From assembly GCA_032358255.1 (NCBI GenBank), contig JAULBX010008107.1, forward strand, positions 54,483-118,482: a DNA stretch of 64,000 nucleotides. Reading direction: 5' to 3'. The number at the start of each line of letters is the position of its first letter. Position 1 is the first letter of the stretch. The position numbers and the translations under genes are program-made. Source of the stretch: Heterotrichella gracilis (taxonomy: Eukaryota > Sar > Xanthophyceae > Tribonematales > Xanthonemataceae). The notes under the pieces were generated by a model. That model searched no databases. It was not told where the DNA came from and worked only from the letters and a program-made list of their open reading frames with translations. Below are positions 25,277 through 34,885 of this stretch, one piece after another.

Positions 25277-26133
25277 TGGGAAAAATAAAAGTTGCCATAG
25301 CTGTTGCTACTTATAAACATGAAAAATTTATTTCAATTGCTCTTGATAGTGTTTTGGCTCAGAAAACTAATTTCGACTTCTGTGCTTACGTGGGAGATGA
25401 TGCGTCGCCTGACAAAACGCCAGAATTATGCATGGCGTATGCAAACAAGTTTCCAGGCAAAATAAAATTTCTCCCTCGCACTGAAAATAACAGCAGGGAA
25501 AATTCCAAAAACATATACGGGGCTTGCTTGGAGTCTGGAGCAGACTATTTAGCGCTTTTGGACGGTGACGATTACTGGACTGATCCAGAAAAACTGCAAA
25601 AGCAAGTGGACTTTTTAGATAAAAATTTAGCATATTCAGGCGTTTTCCATTATACTCAGCAATTAAATATTGATAACAAGCTTGGATACATTTTTGGTAA
25701 GCATGGTAGCACAATTAACTTTAATGCGAAAGACACCTTTTCTACTCAAGCCTTGTTACATACTTCTTCGTTTTTATTCCGGAAAAATGCAATTGAGTTT
25801 CCTGATTGGTTTTACGAAGTCCACGGGGGGGATTTGGTAGTTTTTTCGATCGTTTCTTCAAAAGGAAAACTCAAATGCATTCCTGAAATAATGAGCGTTT
25901 ATAGAAAGCATTTAGGTGGTTTTACTAAAAGTTCTGTTGCAACGGAGGAAAACCATCACAACAACCGGATAAAACTTATGAAGCTTCTAGACGAGTATCA
26001 TAACTTTAAGTACCATAAAGATGCCTTAAAAATAATTCGCTTCCATCAGAATGCTTTAAGTGGAAAATTCAATGAAGGTTTTGTATTCAAGCTAAAAAGA
26101 ATAGTCAAAAGAATAATTAATACTCTTAAATAA
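25276..26133 (+). CDS. Family 2 glycosyltransferase
   Basis: 285 residues, GT-A fold: VAIAVATYKHEKFISIALDSVL at 5-26, YVGDDASPDKT near 38-48, and the metal/nucleotide motif LLDGDDYW near 93-100. Transfers a sugar from a nucleotide sugar to the growing glycan on the inner membrane face. Start is GTG at 25276 overlapping the previous stop by one base. C-terminus ends in a basic helix (KLKRIVKRIINTLK) that could sit on the membrane. Confidence 0.92.
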   Translation: MGKIKVAIAVATYKHEKFISIALDSVLAQKTNFDFCAYVGDDASPDKTPELCMAYANKFPGKIKFLPRTENNSRENSKNIYGACLESGADYLALLDGDDYWTDPEKLQKQVDFLDKNLAYSGVFHYTQQLNIDNKLGYIFGKHGSTINFNAKDTFSTQALLHTSSFLFRKNAIEFPDWFYEVHGGDLVVFSIVSSKGKLKCIPEIMSVYRKHLGGFTKSSVATEENHHNNRIKLMKLLDEYHNFKYHKDALKIIRFHQNALSGKFNEGFVFKLKRIVKRIINTLK

Positions 26134-26135
26134 AT

Positions 26136-26849
26136 ATGGGACTATATTTATCATTAAAAAAAAGCTACATGCAAGCTGCTAAATTGCTATCTAACCAAAA
26201 AAAATATAAAAAATCCTATTCACAATGCGGAGAAGATATGATACTTGATTTTCTTCTTGATAATTTAAAGATAACAAGCCCAAACTATTTGGATATTGGA
26301 ACAAATGATCCGAAAAATTTAAACAATACGTATTTTTTTTATAAGTATAAAAAAGGTACCGGTGTTCTAGTTGAACCTAATCCTGCCTTAGCAGATAAAT
26401 TAAAATCCGCGCGACCACGCGATGTGTTATATAATTGCGGTATTGGGTTTAATAATAAAGAGGAAACCGCTGATTATTATATGATGGATTGGCACGAGTT
26501 CAATACTTTTTCAAAAGAAATTGCGCACGAAACGCAAGAATTTTACAAAGGCAGAAATAATATTAGTTCCGTTATAAAATTAAACCTTATTGGAATAAAT
26601 CAACTTTTGGAAAAGCACTTTTCAAATGGCCTAGATCTTTTATCAATAGATGTGGAAGGTTTAGATCTTGAAATATTAAAATCACTTGATTTTACAAGGT
26701 TTAAGCCAAAAGTGATTTGTGTTGAAACAAAAGTAGTAGAAAACAAAAACAATACCGATATAGGATTATTTCTTACTGGTAAGGGTTACAAGCTTCATTC
26801 CCAAACTCCAATAAATGGAATTTTTGTTTTCGAAGGTCTTTCTTCTTAA
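26136..26849 (+). CDS. FkbM-family methyltransferase
   Basis: 237 residues. SQCGEDMILDFLL (about 29-41), LDIGTNDP near 52-59, LVEPNPALADKLK, and DLLSIDVEGLDLEILKSLDF near 168-187 are the FkbM landmarks. A second, shorter member than 16597, with a different N-terminus, so not a recent duplicate. Likely sugar O-methylation. Two bp after the glycosyltransferase. Confidence 0.88.
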   Translation: MGLYLSLKKSYMQAAKLLSNQKKYKKSYSQCGEDMILDFLLDNLKITSPNYLDIGTNDPKNLNNTYFFYKYKKGTGVLVEPNPALADKLKSARPRDVLYNCGIGFNNKEETADYYMMDWHEFNTFSKEIAHETQEFYKGRNNISSVIKLNLIGINQLLEKHFSNGLDLLSIDVEGLDLEILKSLDFTRFKPKVICVETKVVENKNNTDIGLFLTGKGYKLHSQTPINGIFVFEGLSS

Positions 26850-26889
26850 TTCGTAATTATTTAAATTTCTAGAATAATGCTTTAAGCTA

Positions 26890-27807
26890 ATGATAGCAAT
26901 AAGACTCCAGGGCGGTTTGGGTAATCAAATGTTTCAATACGCTTTAGGCAAACATTTGGCATTAAAAAACAACACGATTCTTAAGATTGATTTATCCTTA
27001 CTTCTCGACAGGACGCCAATAGAAAATGCAGTATACCGACATTTTGATTTAGATATTTTTGATTTGCCATTTACTTTTACTAGTCCTGAAGAAGTTATTT
27101 ATTATAATGGCTCAAAAGGTACCAATTTGTTTAAAAAAGGGATGAATTTTATAAAGAATAAATTTTTACCTAAACGCTTAGTGATTGAAAATGGTAGACA
27201 ATTTCATCCTGATGTTTTAAACACTAAGGACGATAAGTGCTTAGCAGGTTCTTGGCAAAGCTATAAGTATTTTGAATCTATTCGTGAGCATTTACTGAAA
27301 GAGTATGTTGTAAATCCAAAGTGCTTACCTGAAACTTATATCTATTACAAAAATTTAATATCTAACTCAGCACATTCTGTGAGCATACATGTGAGAAGAG
27401 GTGATTATGTTACCAACAGATTTTACAATGATATTTTAGGAGTGTTGGATGTAGCATATTATCAAAAAGCACTTTTGCAATTGCCAATTAATGTTGAAAA
27501 TACAAAACTGTTTGTTTTTTCAGATGATATTGTTTGGTGTAGGAAAAATTTAAAATTCGATTACGAAACAATTTTTGTTGAGCAAGAACATTCAAAAAAA
27601 GGAGTGGCATCTGATTTAGCATTGATGACACTTTGTAGGCACAACATTATTTCAAATTCTTCCTTTGCTTTTTGGGGCGCTTGGCTCGGTAAAGCAAAAG
27701 ACAAAAAAGTAATAGCTCCTGTAAATTGGGTCAACAAAAAATATAAAGGCAATATTAAAATCGATTCTCCGGATATTGTGCCGCCAAATTGGTTAAGGAT
27801 AGAATAA
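26890..27807 (+). CDS. GT11 alpha-1,2-fucosyltransferase-like glycosyltransferase
   Basis: 305 residues. Opens with IRLQGGLGNQMFQYALG (4-20), then SIHVRRGDYV (165-174) and the closing motif SNSSFAFWGAWL near 257-268: the three signature regions of GT11 fucosyltransferases that use GDP-fucose. So the glycan probably carries fucose or a similar 6-deoxyhexose in 1,2 linkage. A fucose-nucleotide synthesis gene is not in the window. Three bp before the next gene. Confidence 0.92.
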   Translation: MIAIRLQGGLGNQMFQYALGKHLALKNNTILKIDLSLLLDRTPIENAVYRHFDLDIFDLPFTFTSPEEVIYYNGSKGTNLFKKGMNFIKNKFLPKRLVIENGRQFHPDVLNTKDDKCLAGSWQSYKYFESIREHLLKEYVVNPKCLPETYIYYKNLISNSAHSVSIHVRRGDYVTNRFYNDILGVLDVAYYQKALLQLPINVENTKLFVFSDDIVWCRKNLKFDYETIFVEQEHSKKGVASDLALMTLCRHNIISNSSFAFWGAWLGKAKDKKVIAPVNWVNKKYKGNIKIDSPDIVPPNWLRIE

Positions 27808-27810
27808 TCT

Positions 27811-29700
27811 ATGTGTGGCATTGCCGGTATAATAAATTTTTCTGAAAAGGAAGTTGAATATAAGGACTTACATTTATTGTCGGCTTCATTAAAGGAGCGA
27901 GGTCCCGATCATGAAGGTTTATGGAAAAATGATAATGTGGGTTTTGTTCATGCCAGATTAAGTATTTTGGATGTTTCTGATGCTGGCAATCAACCCATGC
28001 ATTTTAACGAGTATACAATTACTTTTAATGGAGAAATTTATAATTTTAAAATAATTCGGGACGAGTTAATAAAACTTGGTTTTACTTTTTTTTCAAGCTC
28101 AGATACCGAGGTTATTTTAAAAGGCTATGCTGCCTGGGGAATAGATGCACTCCTGAATAAACTGGACGGCATGTTTGCTTTCTGTTTATTTGACAAAAAA
28201 AAATCGGAAGCTTTTTTTTGCCGTGATCGTTTAGGCAAAAAGCCATTTTATTTTTTTAAAAATAGGGAACGTTTAATTTTTAGTTCAGAAATAAGAGGTA
28301 TTTGTAAACTGGAAAAAAACTTAACAATCGATTTTGAATCCTTAGATTATTACTTAACCGAATTATCAGTTCCTCAACCTAAAACCATATTTAAGGAGTT
28401 AAAACAAATTGAGCCTGGCAGTTATTTAAGTCTAAATATTAAAAATGCAACTATTAACAACACGAAATATTATCAGTTTTCAATTCATCGTGATGATAAT
28501 AACCGAGACGAATCAATCGTGTTAAAAGAATTAGAAAGTAAGCTCAATAATGCAGTTATCAAAAGAACTATTTCAGATGTTCCTATTGGTTGTTTTTTAA
28601 GTGGAGGAGTAGATTCAGGTTTGATAGTATCAACCTTGGCCATGCATAACAATGAAAGAGTAGATACTTTTTCGATTGGTTTTGGCGATAAAGAGTATAG
28701 CGAATTAGAACTGGCAAATCTGGTTGCAAAGAAGTATAACACCAAACACCACGAATTACTTGTTGAGCCAAAAAATGTTTCTGACTTATTGGTAGAATTG
28801 CTTAACTATATAGCTGAACCTTTTGCAGACCCAAGTATTATTCCAACTTATCTTGTCTGTAATCAAATTTCCAAACACGTAAAAGTGGCATTATCTGGCG
28901 ATGGTGGTGATGAGGTGTTTGGTGGATACGGCGAATTTTTAACGGCGTATAATGCTGATCAGTTTGTAAAGACGAACCCTTCATCAAACACTCGTAGATT
29001 AAAGGCTCTTGGGAATCAAATAGGATCAAAACTGGGCTTGCCTAATAACAAAAACGCCTTGTATCATTCCTTTCATGGGATGAATGGTGCCCGAAAAATG
29101 AGCAGATACATGGGTTTTGATACAAAAGAAAAATCACAATTGTACCATTCAAATTTGCAAGACAAAAAAAATTTTGGCGAAGGTATTTTAAATAATATTT
29201 GGTCTAAACATGAAATGTCGGCTTCGGTTGATACACTTTTTTTAAGTTCGCTCGATACCCGTTTATTAAGTGGTTATTTGGTAAAAGTAGACAGAATGTC
29301 GATGAAGAATGGTTTAGAAGTACGATCTCCTTTTTTAGATCAAGAATTAATGGAGTTTGCTTTTGGCATTAATGTAGATATTTTGTTTGGAAATGGAAAA
29401 TCAGCCAAGTACTTACTCAAGAAAATTGTTGAAAAAAGATACGACGCCAATATATTCACAAGAGAAAAAAAGGGTTTCGAGTTACCAATTAAAAAGTGGA
29501 TGAAAACGGAGTTAAAAACATTAATTCAAGAAGTATTGTTTTCAGATGCATTTAAAAACCGCGCTTTATTTAATCAAACTTATGTAGAAAAGCTAGTGAA
29601 GGACCATTTAAATAATAAAATAGACAACACCTATAAGATTTGGATACTGTTGTGTTTAGAATTGTGGTTTAGAGGCATAGAACAAACGAGAGCTGCATAG
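27811..29700 (+). CDS. asnB: Asparagine-synthetase-like glutamine amidotransferase (first copy)
   Basis: 629 residues. N-terminal Ntn glutaminase starting MCGIAGI (C2 nucleophile after Met removal), with RLSILD and FNGEIYN; then an ATP-pyrophosphatase domain with SGGVDS near 268-273 and SGDGGDEVFGGY near 365-376. In surface-glycan loci such enzymes are often not for free asparagine but convert uronic acids to uronamides. The downstream UDP-uronate-type epimerase supports that reading. Adjacent to fucosyltransferase with a 3-bp gap. Confidence 0.92.
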   Translation: MCGIAGIINFSEKEVEYKDLHLLSASLKERGPDHEGLWKNDNVGFVHARLSILDVSDAGNQPMHFNEYTITFNGEIYNFKIIRDELIKLGFTFFSSSDTEVILKGYAAWGIDALLNKLDGMFAFCLFDKKKSEAFFCRDRLGKKPFYFFKNRERLIFSSEIRGICKLEKNLTIDFESLDYYLTELSVPQPKTIFKELKQIEPGSYLSLNIKNATINNTKYYQFSIHRDDNNRDESIVLKELESKLNNAVIKRTISDVPIGCFLSGGVDSGLIVSTLAMHNNERVDTFSIGFGDKEYSELELANLVAKKYNTKHHELLVEPKNVSDLLVELLNYIAEPFADPSIIPTYLVCNQISKHVKVALSGDGGDEVFGGYGEFLTAYNADQFVKTNPSSNTRRLKALGNQIGSKLGLPNNKNALYHSFHGMNGARKMSRYMGFDTKEKSQLYHSNLQDKKNFGEGILNNIWSKHEMSASVDTLFLSSLDTRLLSGYLVKVDRMSMKNGLEVRSPFLDQELMEFAFGINVDILFGNGKSAKYLLKKIVEKRYDANIFTREKKGFELPIKKWMKTELKTLIQEVLFSDAFKNRALFNQTYVEKLVKDHLNNKIDNTYKIWILLCLELWFRGIEQTRAA

Positions 29701-29740
29701 AAAAAGAACAAAAATTTTAAGTATTTACAAAACCGAATAA

Positions 29741-30697
29741 ATGAAAAATATACTTATCACCGGTGGAGCCGGATTTATTGGCAGTAGTTTGGTGGATAGA
29801 TTATTAGCAAATGGCTACAAAGTAATAAATATTGATAATTTCCATAACTTTTATGACCGCAAAATAAAAGAGGCAAATATTACTGAAGCATTAAAAAATC
29901 CAAATTACACGTTAATTGAAAAAGACATCAATGAAATTTCTAGTATTGATAATAAAATCGAAAAAGTTGACGTTATAATTCATCTGGCGGCTAGGGCAGG
30001 AGTTAGGCCAAGTATTCTTGATCCCTTGGCCTATTATCATGCGAATGTTAATGGAACCATCCAATTGCTTGAATTTGCAAAAAGAAACAAAGTAAAAAAA
30101 TTCATCAATGCCTCATCTAGTAGTGTTTATGGGATTAATTCCAATGTTCCATGGCAGGAGGACGATTTAAACTTGTTGCCGATTAGTCCATATGCTTCAA
30201 GTAAAATAGCCGCTGAAAAAGCGTGTTTTGTTTACAGTAATTTGTACGATATAAAAGTTGTTTCACTCCGTTTTTTTACTGTCTTTGGGCCGCGTCAAAG
30301 ACCTGATTTGGCCATTCATAAATTTGTAAAAGCAATCAATGATGGTAAAGAAATAGAAATCTTTGGTGATGGAGGTACCAGCAGGGATTATACCTACATT
30401 GACGACATTTTGCAAGGAATTATTTCTGCTATCGATTACAGTGCCTCCAATTATGAAGTCTTTAATCTTGGGAATAACCGCACCATAAAATTGATCGATT
30501 TAATTGGGGTCATTGAAAAAGCATTAAATAAAAAGGCTAAAAAAGTTTTTAAATCGGAGCAAGCGGGTGATGTGTCCATAACAAATGCAGACATAAAAAA
30601 ATCTTCCGAAATGCTTCATTACTCCCCCCACACTCCCATAGAAAAAGGTATTGAACGTTTTATTAGCTGGTACTTTAATCAAAACAACATAATCTAA
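29741..30697 (+). CDS. NAD-dependent sugar epimerase/dehydratase (UDP-glucuronate-4-epimerase-like)
   Basis: 318 residues, extended SDR. GGAGFIGS (8-15) binds NAD; S128 region ASSSSVYG, Y151 and K155 (SPYASSKIAAEK) are catalytic. The early DNFHNFYDRKIKEANI and ARAGVRPSILDP segments resemble UDP-glucuronate 4-epimerases. It would supply UDP-galacturonate or a relative, which the amidotransferases could amidate. ATG start; 40-bp gap from the previous gene. Confidence 0.88.
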   Translation: MKNILITGGAGFIGSSLVDRLLANGYKVINIDNFHNFYDRKIKEANITEALKNPNYTLIEKDINEISSIDNKIEKVDVIIHLAARAGVRPSILDPLAYYHANVNGTIQLLEFAKRNKVKKFINASSSSVYGINSNVPWQEDDLNLLPISPYASSKIAAEKACFVYSNLYDIKVVSLRFFTVFGPRQRPDLAIHKFVKAINDGKEIEIFGDGGTSRDYTYIDDILQGIISAIDYSASNYEVFNLGNNRTIKLIDLIGVIEKALNKKAKKVFKSEQAGDVSITNADIKKSSEMLHYSPHTPIEKGIERFISWYFNQNNII

Positions 30698-30724
30698 TTT
30701 AAAGCTAATTAAACTAGCTAAAGG

Positions 30725-31873
30725 ATGAAAATTCTTATTTACTCTGATAATTTTGGTGGTAAAACAACAACATTTATTTACAATGAAGTTGTAGCCTTAA
30801 GTAAAATATTTGATGTAAAATATATTTGCTCTGAGAGGCAAAACATAGAATCTTTTCCTTTTGATCCTTTGGTCATAGTGCCATTTAAGACCAATAAATT
30901 TATAAAAAAAATATATTGGTGGCTTGAGATTTTTGACATTAAATTAATTTTTAAAAACAAAAAATTTAGTTGCGGAATTAATAAGGTTGTTTCTGAATTT
31001 CAGCCCGATATTATTCATTGTCATTTTGGATATGAAGCGCTTCGATTTATTGACAATTTAGATGAAAAATATGTAGGTAAACCAACCATCATATCTTTCA
31101 GAGGGTATGATGCCTCGCAATTCTTAAACAGACATTCTTATGTTTCAAAACTCAAGTCACTCATAGAAAGACCTAATGTACATTCCACATTTGTTTGCGA
31201 TTTTTTAAGACAAAATTTAATAAACAGTGGCATTCATGTTGATCGTTTTATGATATTACATTCTGGCACCAAACTCGATTTTTTTATTCCTAAAGAAAAA
31301 AAAGAAAACAATTCAGCTTTTACATTCCTTCAAATTTCGAGTTTTGAACCATACAAAGGACATGTTTATACAATAAAAGCTTTCAAAAAATTAGTAGAAA
31401 GTAGTGTTGGAAAGAAACCTAAATTGATTTTGGCTGGGGGCGGCGTCTTACTGCAATCAATTAAAGAGCTTGTGGAAAAAGAAGGACTTAACGATTTTGT
31501 AAATTTTGCAGGTTGGGTAAACCATCAAGAGGCTATTGACTTACTTAGTAAAGCGAATGTATTTGTACAGCATAGTGTGAATGAAAACGGAGCTACTGAA
31601 GGAATCCCTAACTCACTCATGGAAGCGATGGCTATGGAACTGCCAGTTATCTCTACGTATCATGCGGGAATTCCCGAATTGGTTGAAAATGGTGTAAATG
31701 GATTTTTAGTGCCCGAGCGAGATGTTGACCTTTATGCAGAAAAAATGCTAGAGGTTATGAAATGGCCACAAAGATTAAAAATAAACAGAGAGAAAATTCA
31801 AAATGAATTTGAATTTTCAGTTCATATGAAAAAATTAATAGAATACTACAACTCTATTCAAATTACAATTTAA
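30725..31873 (+). CDS. Family 4 glycosyltransferase
   Basis: 382 residues, GT-B fold. N-terminal Rossmann half with CHFGYEALRF and SFRGYDASQF; C-terminal half with FLQISSFEPYKGHVYTIKAF, AGGGVL, and the nucleotide-binding E-x7-E region ENGATEGIPNSLMEAMA near 285-301. WcaL/colanic-acid-like. Retaining transfer of a sugar to the glycan. Confidence 0.92.
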   Translation: MKILIYSDNFGGKTTTFIYNEVVALSKIFDVKYICSERQNIESFPFDPLVIVPFKTNKFIKKIYWWLEIFDIKLIFKNKKFSCGINKVVSEFQPDIIHCHFGYEALRFIDNLDEKYVGKPTIISFRGYDASQFLNRHSYVSKLKSLIERPNVHSTFVCDFLRQNLINSGIHVDRFMILHSGTKLDFFIPKEKKENNSAFTFLQISSFEPYKGHVYTIKAFKKLVESSVGKKPKLILAGGGVLLQSIKELVEKEGLNDFVNFAGWVNHQEAIDLLSKANVFVQHSVNENGATEGIPNSLMEAMAMELPVISTYHAGIPELVENGVNGFLVPERDVDLYAEKMLEVMKWPQRLKINREKIQNEFEFSVHMKKLIEYYNSIQITI

Positions 31874-31905
31874 TAAACTATTTTGTTGCTTAAATACAAT
31901 CGAAC

Positions 31906-33855
31906 ATGTGTGGTATCGCGGGAATAATAAGTTTAGATAATTCACTGGTAAAGCCGGAAAAAATTACCCGTATGACCGACGAAATAAAACATCGTGGTCC
32001 AGATGGCGAGGGATTCCTATTAACAAATGCATCGCAATACGGCTTGAGTTTAAGTAAACAAAGGCCTGGAGCACTCATAGTAAATCAGGATACTATTCAA
32101 AATTTAGCATTTGGTCATAGGAGACTTTCGATTTTAGACCTTCACACTTCTGCCTCGCAACCAATGATAGAAGCTACAGATCGATATTGGATTGTTTTTA
32201 ATGGCGAAATATACAACCATGTTGATCTTAGAAAAGAACTGGAAGTATTGGGTTGCAAATTCTTAACGAATCATTCTGATACGGAAGTTATATTAAATGC
32301 GTTTGCAACCTGGGGTGTTGAATGCTTAAAGAAATTTAATGGCATGTGGGCTTTTTGCATTTGGGACAAAAAGGAAAACACTTTTTTTATGGCAAGAGAC
32401 CGTGCCGGAAAAAAACCATTTTATTACACAGAGCACATGCAGCAGTTTTATTTTGCCAGCGAATTAAAAGCCATTCTCGTTAATAAGGAGATTTCAAGAG
32501 ATTTGGATGAACGTGCCGTTTACGATTACCTCACTTACATGATGGTGCCATCACCACAAACAATATTTAAAGGAATTCACAAATTGCCTGCCGGACACTA
32601 TTTGCTATTTAAACCAGGACAGACTTATCAACCCATACGTTATTGGAGCGCTTTGACTCATTCGCCCTATTTAAATATTTCTGAAGAAGAAGCAGTAGAA
32701 GGAATTCGTGAACGCATCTATGAAGCCGCACGCTTAAGAATGCTGGCTGATGTCGAAGTAGGAGTTTTATTAAGTGGAGGTCTTGATAGTAGTATTAATT
32801 TAGCTTGTCTAACGAAATATGCCACGCGACCCATTAAGGCGTTTACAGTGGGTTTTGAAAATGGCAAAGGTTATAAAAATGAATTTGAGTATGCCCGAAA
32901 AGTAGCCAAACATTTTTCAGCCGAGTACAATGAACTCACTTTAACTGAAAAGGATTTTTTTGATTTTTATCCAGAAATGGTTTATTATCAAGATGAGCCA
33001 ATTGCAGATACAGCTAATATACCGATTTATTATATTGCAAAAAAAGCGAGAGAGCAAGGGGTGAAGGTTTTATTGGGTGGAGAAGGAAGTGATGAGTTGT
33101 TCGTTGGGTATGAACTTTGGAAGATCGCCAGACAATTCAGCAATGTGATGGAGGGCAAACCAACTCTTGCAGCCATATGCTCATTTCTACATGAGAATTC
33201 ACCGGCCAAAAGCAAACGTATGTATTATCACAATTGGTACGATAAGATCAAACATAAAGAACCTGCCTTTTGGAGCGGTACAGAATTACGTTCAGAAAAA
33301 GAAAAATCAAATATCTTATCGAAAGAATTTAAATCTAAGATTGGCACTTACCGGTCATTTGAACCCATGAAAGAACTATATGATATTTATTCATGGGACG
33401 GTAATTTTGATAAATACGATTGGATGACCGCGGCAGACTTGCAATACAGATTGCCAGATCTTTTATTAGCAAGACTTGATAGAATGTTAATGGCAGCCTC
33501 AGTGGAAGGTAGAAACCCGTTTCTTGATGTGAATGTTATAGAATACGCCATGAAAATCCCAGCTCATCTAAAAACAAAAGGTAAACACGAAAAATACATT
33601 CTCAAAAAGGCTTTTGAAGGGATTCTGCCAAACGATATTATTTATCGAACTAAGGACAGTTTCACAGTGCCGCTTAGTAGCCTTTTCAATACAAAAGATT
33701 ACAAAGAAGTGAGTTTGAATGCCATTCGAAAATTTAATTCTGACACAAACGTATTTTCAGAAAACTATATTCGCTATTTAGAAAGTAACGCAGGCAGTGG
33801 AGAGCTTTGGAACGTTTCAAATCTTGCTTTATGGTATAATCAATTTAGCAATTAG
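31906..33855 (+). CDS. Asparagine-synthetase-like glutamine amidotransferase (second copy)
   Basis: 649 residues. Also MCGIAGII with C2, HRRLSILDL, FNGEIYNH, ATP loop SGGLDSS near 293-299 and GGEGSDELF. It is a clear relative of 27811 but diverged (different interdomain and C-terminal parts), so two distinct uronate or amino-acid amidation steps are likely rather than a fresh duplication. Located between two glycosyltransferase genes in the same operon. Confidence 0.9.
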   Translation: MCGIAGIISLDNSLVKPEKITRMTDEIKHRGPDGEGFLLTNASQYGLSLSKQRPGALIVNQDTIQNLAFGHRRLSILDLHTSASQPMIEATDRYWIVFNGEIYNHVDLRKELEVLGCKFLTNHSDTEVILNAFATWGVECLKKFNGMWAFCIWDKKENTFFMARDRAGKKPFYYTEHMQQFYFASELKAILVNKEISRDLDERAVYDYLTYMMVPSPQTIFKGIHKLPAGHYLLFKPGQTYQPIRYWSALTHSPYLNISEEEAVEGIRERIYEAARLRMLADVEVGVLLSGGLDSSINLACLTKYATRPIKAFTVGFENGKGYKNEFEYARKVAKHFSAEYNELTLTEKDFFDFYPEMVYYQDEPIADTANIPIYYIAKKAREQGVKVLLGGEGSDELFVGYELWKIARQFSNVMEGKPTLAAICSFLHENSPAKSKRMYYHNWYDKIKHKEPAFWSGTELRSEKEKSNILSKEFKSKIGTYRSFEPMKELYDIYSWDGNFDKYDWMTAADLQYRLPDLLLARLDRMLMAASVEGRNPFLDVNVIEYAMKIPAHLKTKGKHEKYILKKAFEGILPNDIIYRTKDSFTVPLSSLFNTKDYKEVSLNAIRKFNSDTNVFSENYIRYLESNAGSGELWNVSNLALWYNQFSN

Positions 33856-33861
33856 TTTTCT

Positions 33862-34845
33862 TTGTTATTACAAAAAAGAAATAAAATCAGTTTTTCAATT
33901 ATAACAGCCAGTTATAACAAAGAAAACTATATCAAAGAAACAGTAAACTCTGTATTGAATCAAACGTTTGAAAACTTTGAGTTAATAATTGTAGATGATA
34001 ATTCCACTGATCAAACAATTTCTATACTCAAAGAATTGGAAATATCCGATGAGCGCATTTGTTTAATTAAAAATACTCAAAACAATGGAGCAAATTATTG
34101 CCGCAATATGGGTTTAAAAAAAGCCCAAGGTGATTATGTTATTTTTCTTGATGCGGATGATGTTTTAACTCCTGAATGCCTTGAAAGAAGATTGCAAGTG
34201 ATCCTAAAACATCCACACAAAAATCTTTTTGTATTTACAATGGGGATTTTCACAACAGTAATTGGAGATGATTCTAGAAAATGGACTCCATCATCAAAAA
34301 ACCCATTGCGAGATTTTCTTTCACATAAACTTCCTTGGCAAACAATGCAGGCAACATGGAAAAGAGATGTGATACTCTCTTTAAATGGATTTGATGAGGC
34401 TTTTCAAAGATTACAAGATGTTGAATTACACACTAGAGCATTGTTAAATGAGAATATAAATTATGAACTTATTATTGATCAGCCAGATTGTTATTATAGA
34501 ATCGACACATCAAGAAAGAATTTTGCATTAGAAGTGTTTTTGAATCGTTGGGTCGATTCAGCTATAAAGTATTGTGAAAAATTTGAATCATTGACCGAGA
34601 AACAATACAAATCATATTTAGTTGGTACATTGTTTCAAGTTTATCTTCAATTACTTTATCACTTTAAAAACAACGAAATATCGAAAAGGGAATTTGAAGT
34701 ACTTGAAAAAAAAATTGAATTAAGTGCGCCAGTAAAAAATTTAAGTGTGATTAAGAAAAATTTATTTAGGGTGTCAAAGTTGAATAATTTATACTTAAAA
34801 CTTCCGGGTTTTAATACCTTAACAAAATTTTTGATCATGAGTTAG
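33862..34845 (+). CDS. Family 2 glycosyltransferase
   Basis: 327 residues, GT-A: FSIITASYNKENYIKETV at 11-28, LIIVDDNSTDQT near 45-56, IFLDADDVLTPE near 99-110, with a C-terminal basic region. The start is TTG at 33862; no ATG precedes the first conserved strand. Six bp follow the amidotransferase stop. Confidence 0.9.
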   Translation: MLLQKRNKISFSIITASYNKENYIKETVNSVLNQTFENFELIIVDDNSTDQTISILKELEISDERICLIKNTQNNGANYCRNMGLKKAQGDYVIFLDADDVLTPECLERRLQVILKHPHKNLFVFTMGIFTTVIGDDSRKWTPSSKNPLRDFLSHKLPWQTMQATWKRDVILSLNGFDEAFQRLQDVELHTRALLNENINYELIIDQPDCYYRIDTSRKNFALEVFLNRWVDSAIKYCEKFESLTEKQYKSYLVGTLFQVYLQLLYHFKNNEISKREFEVLEKKIELSAPVKNLSVIKKNLFRVSKLNNLYLKLPGFNTLTKFLIMS

Positions 34846-34885
34846 TTCTCTAAAAATGAAAAATTAGTACAATATAAGAGACTAA

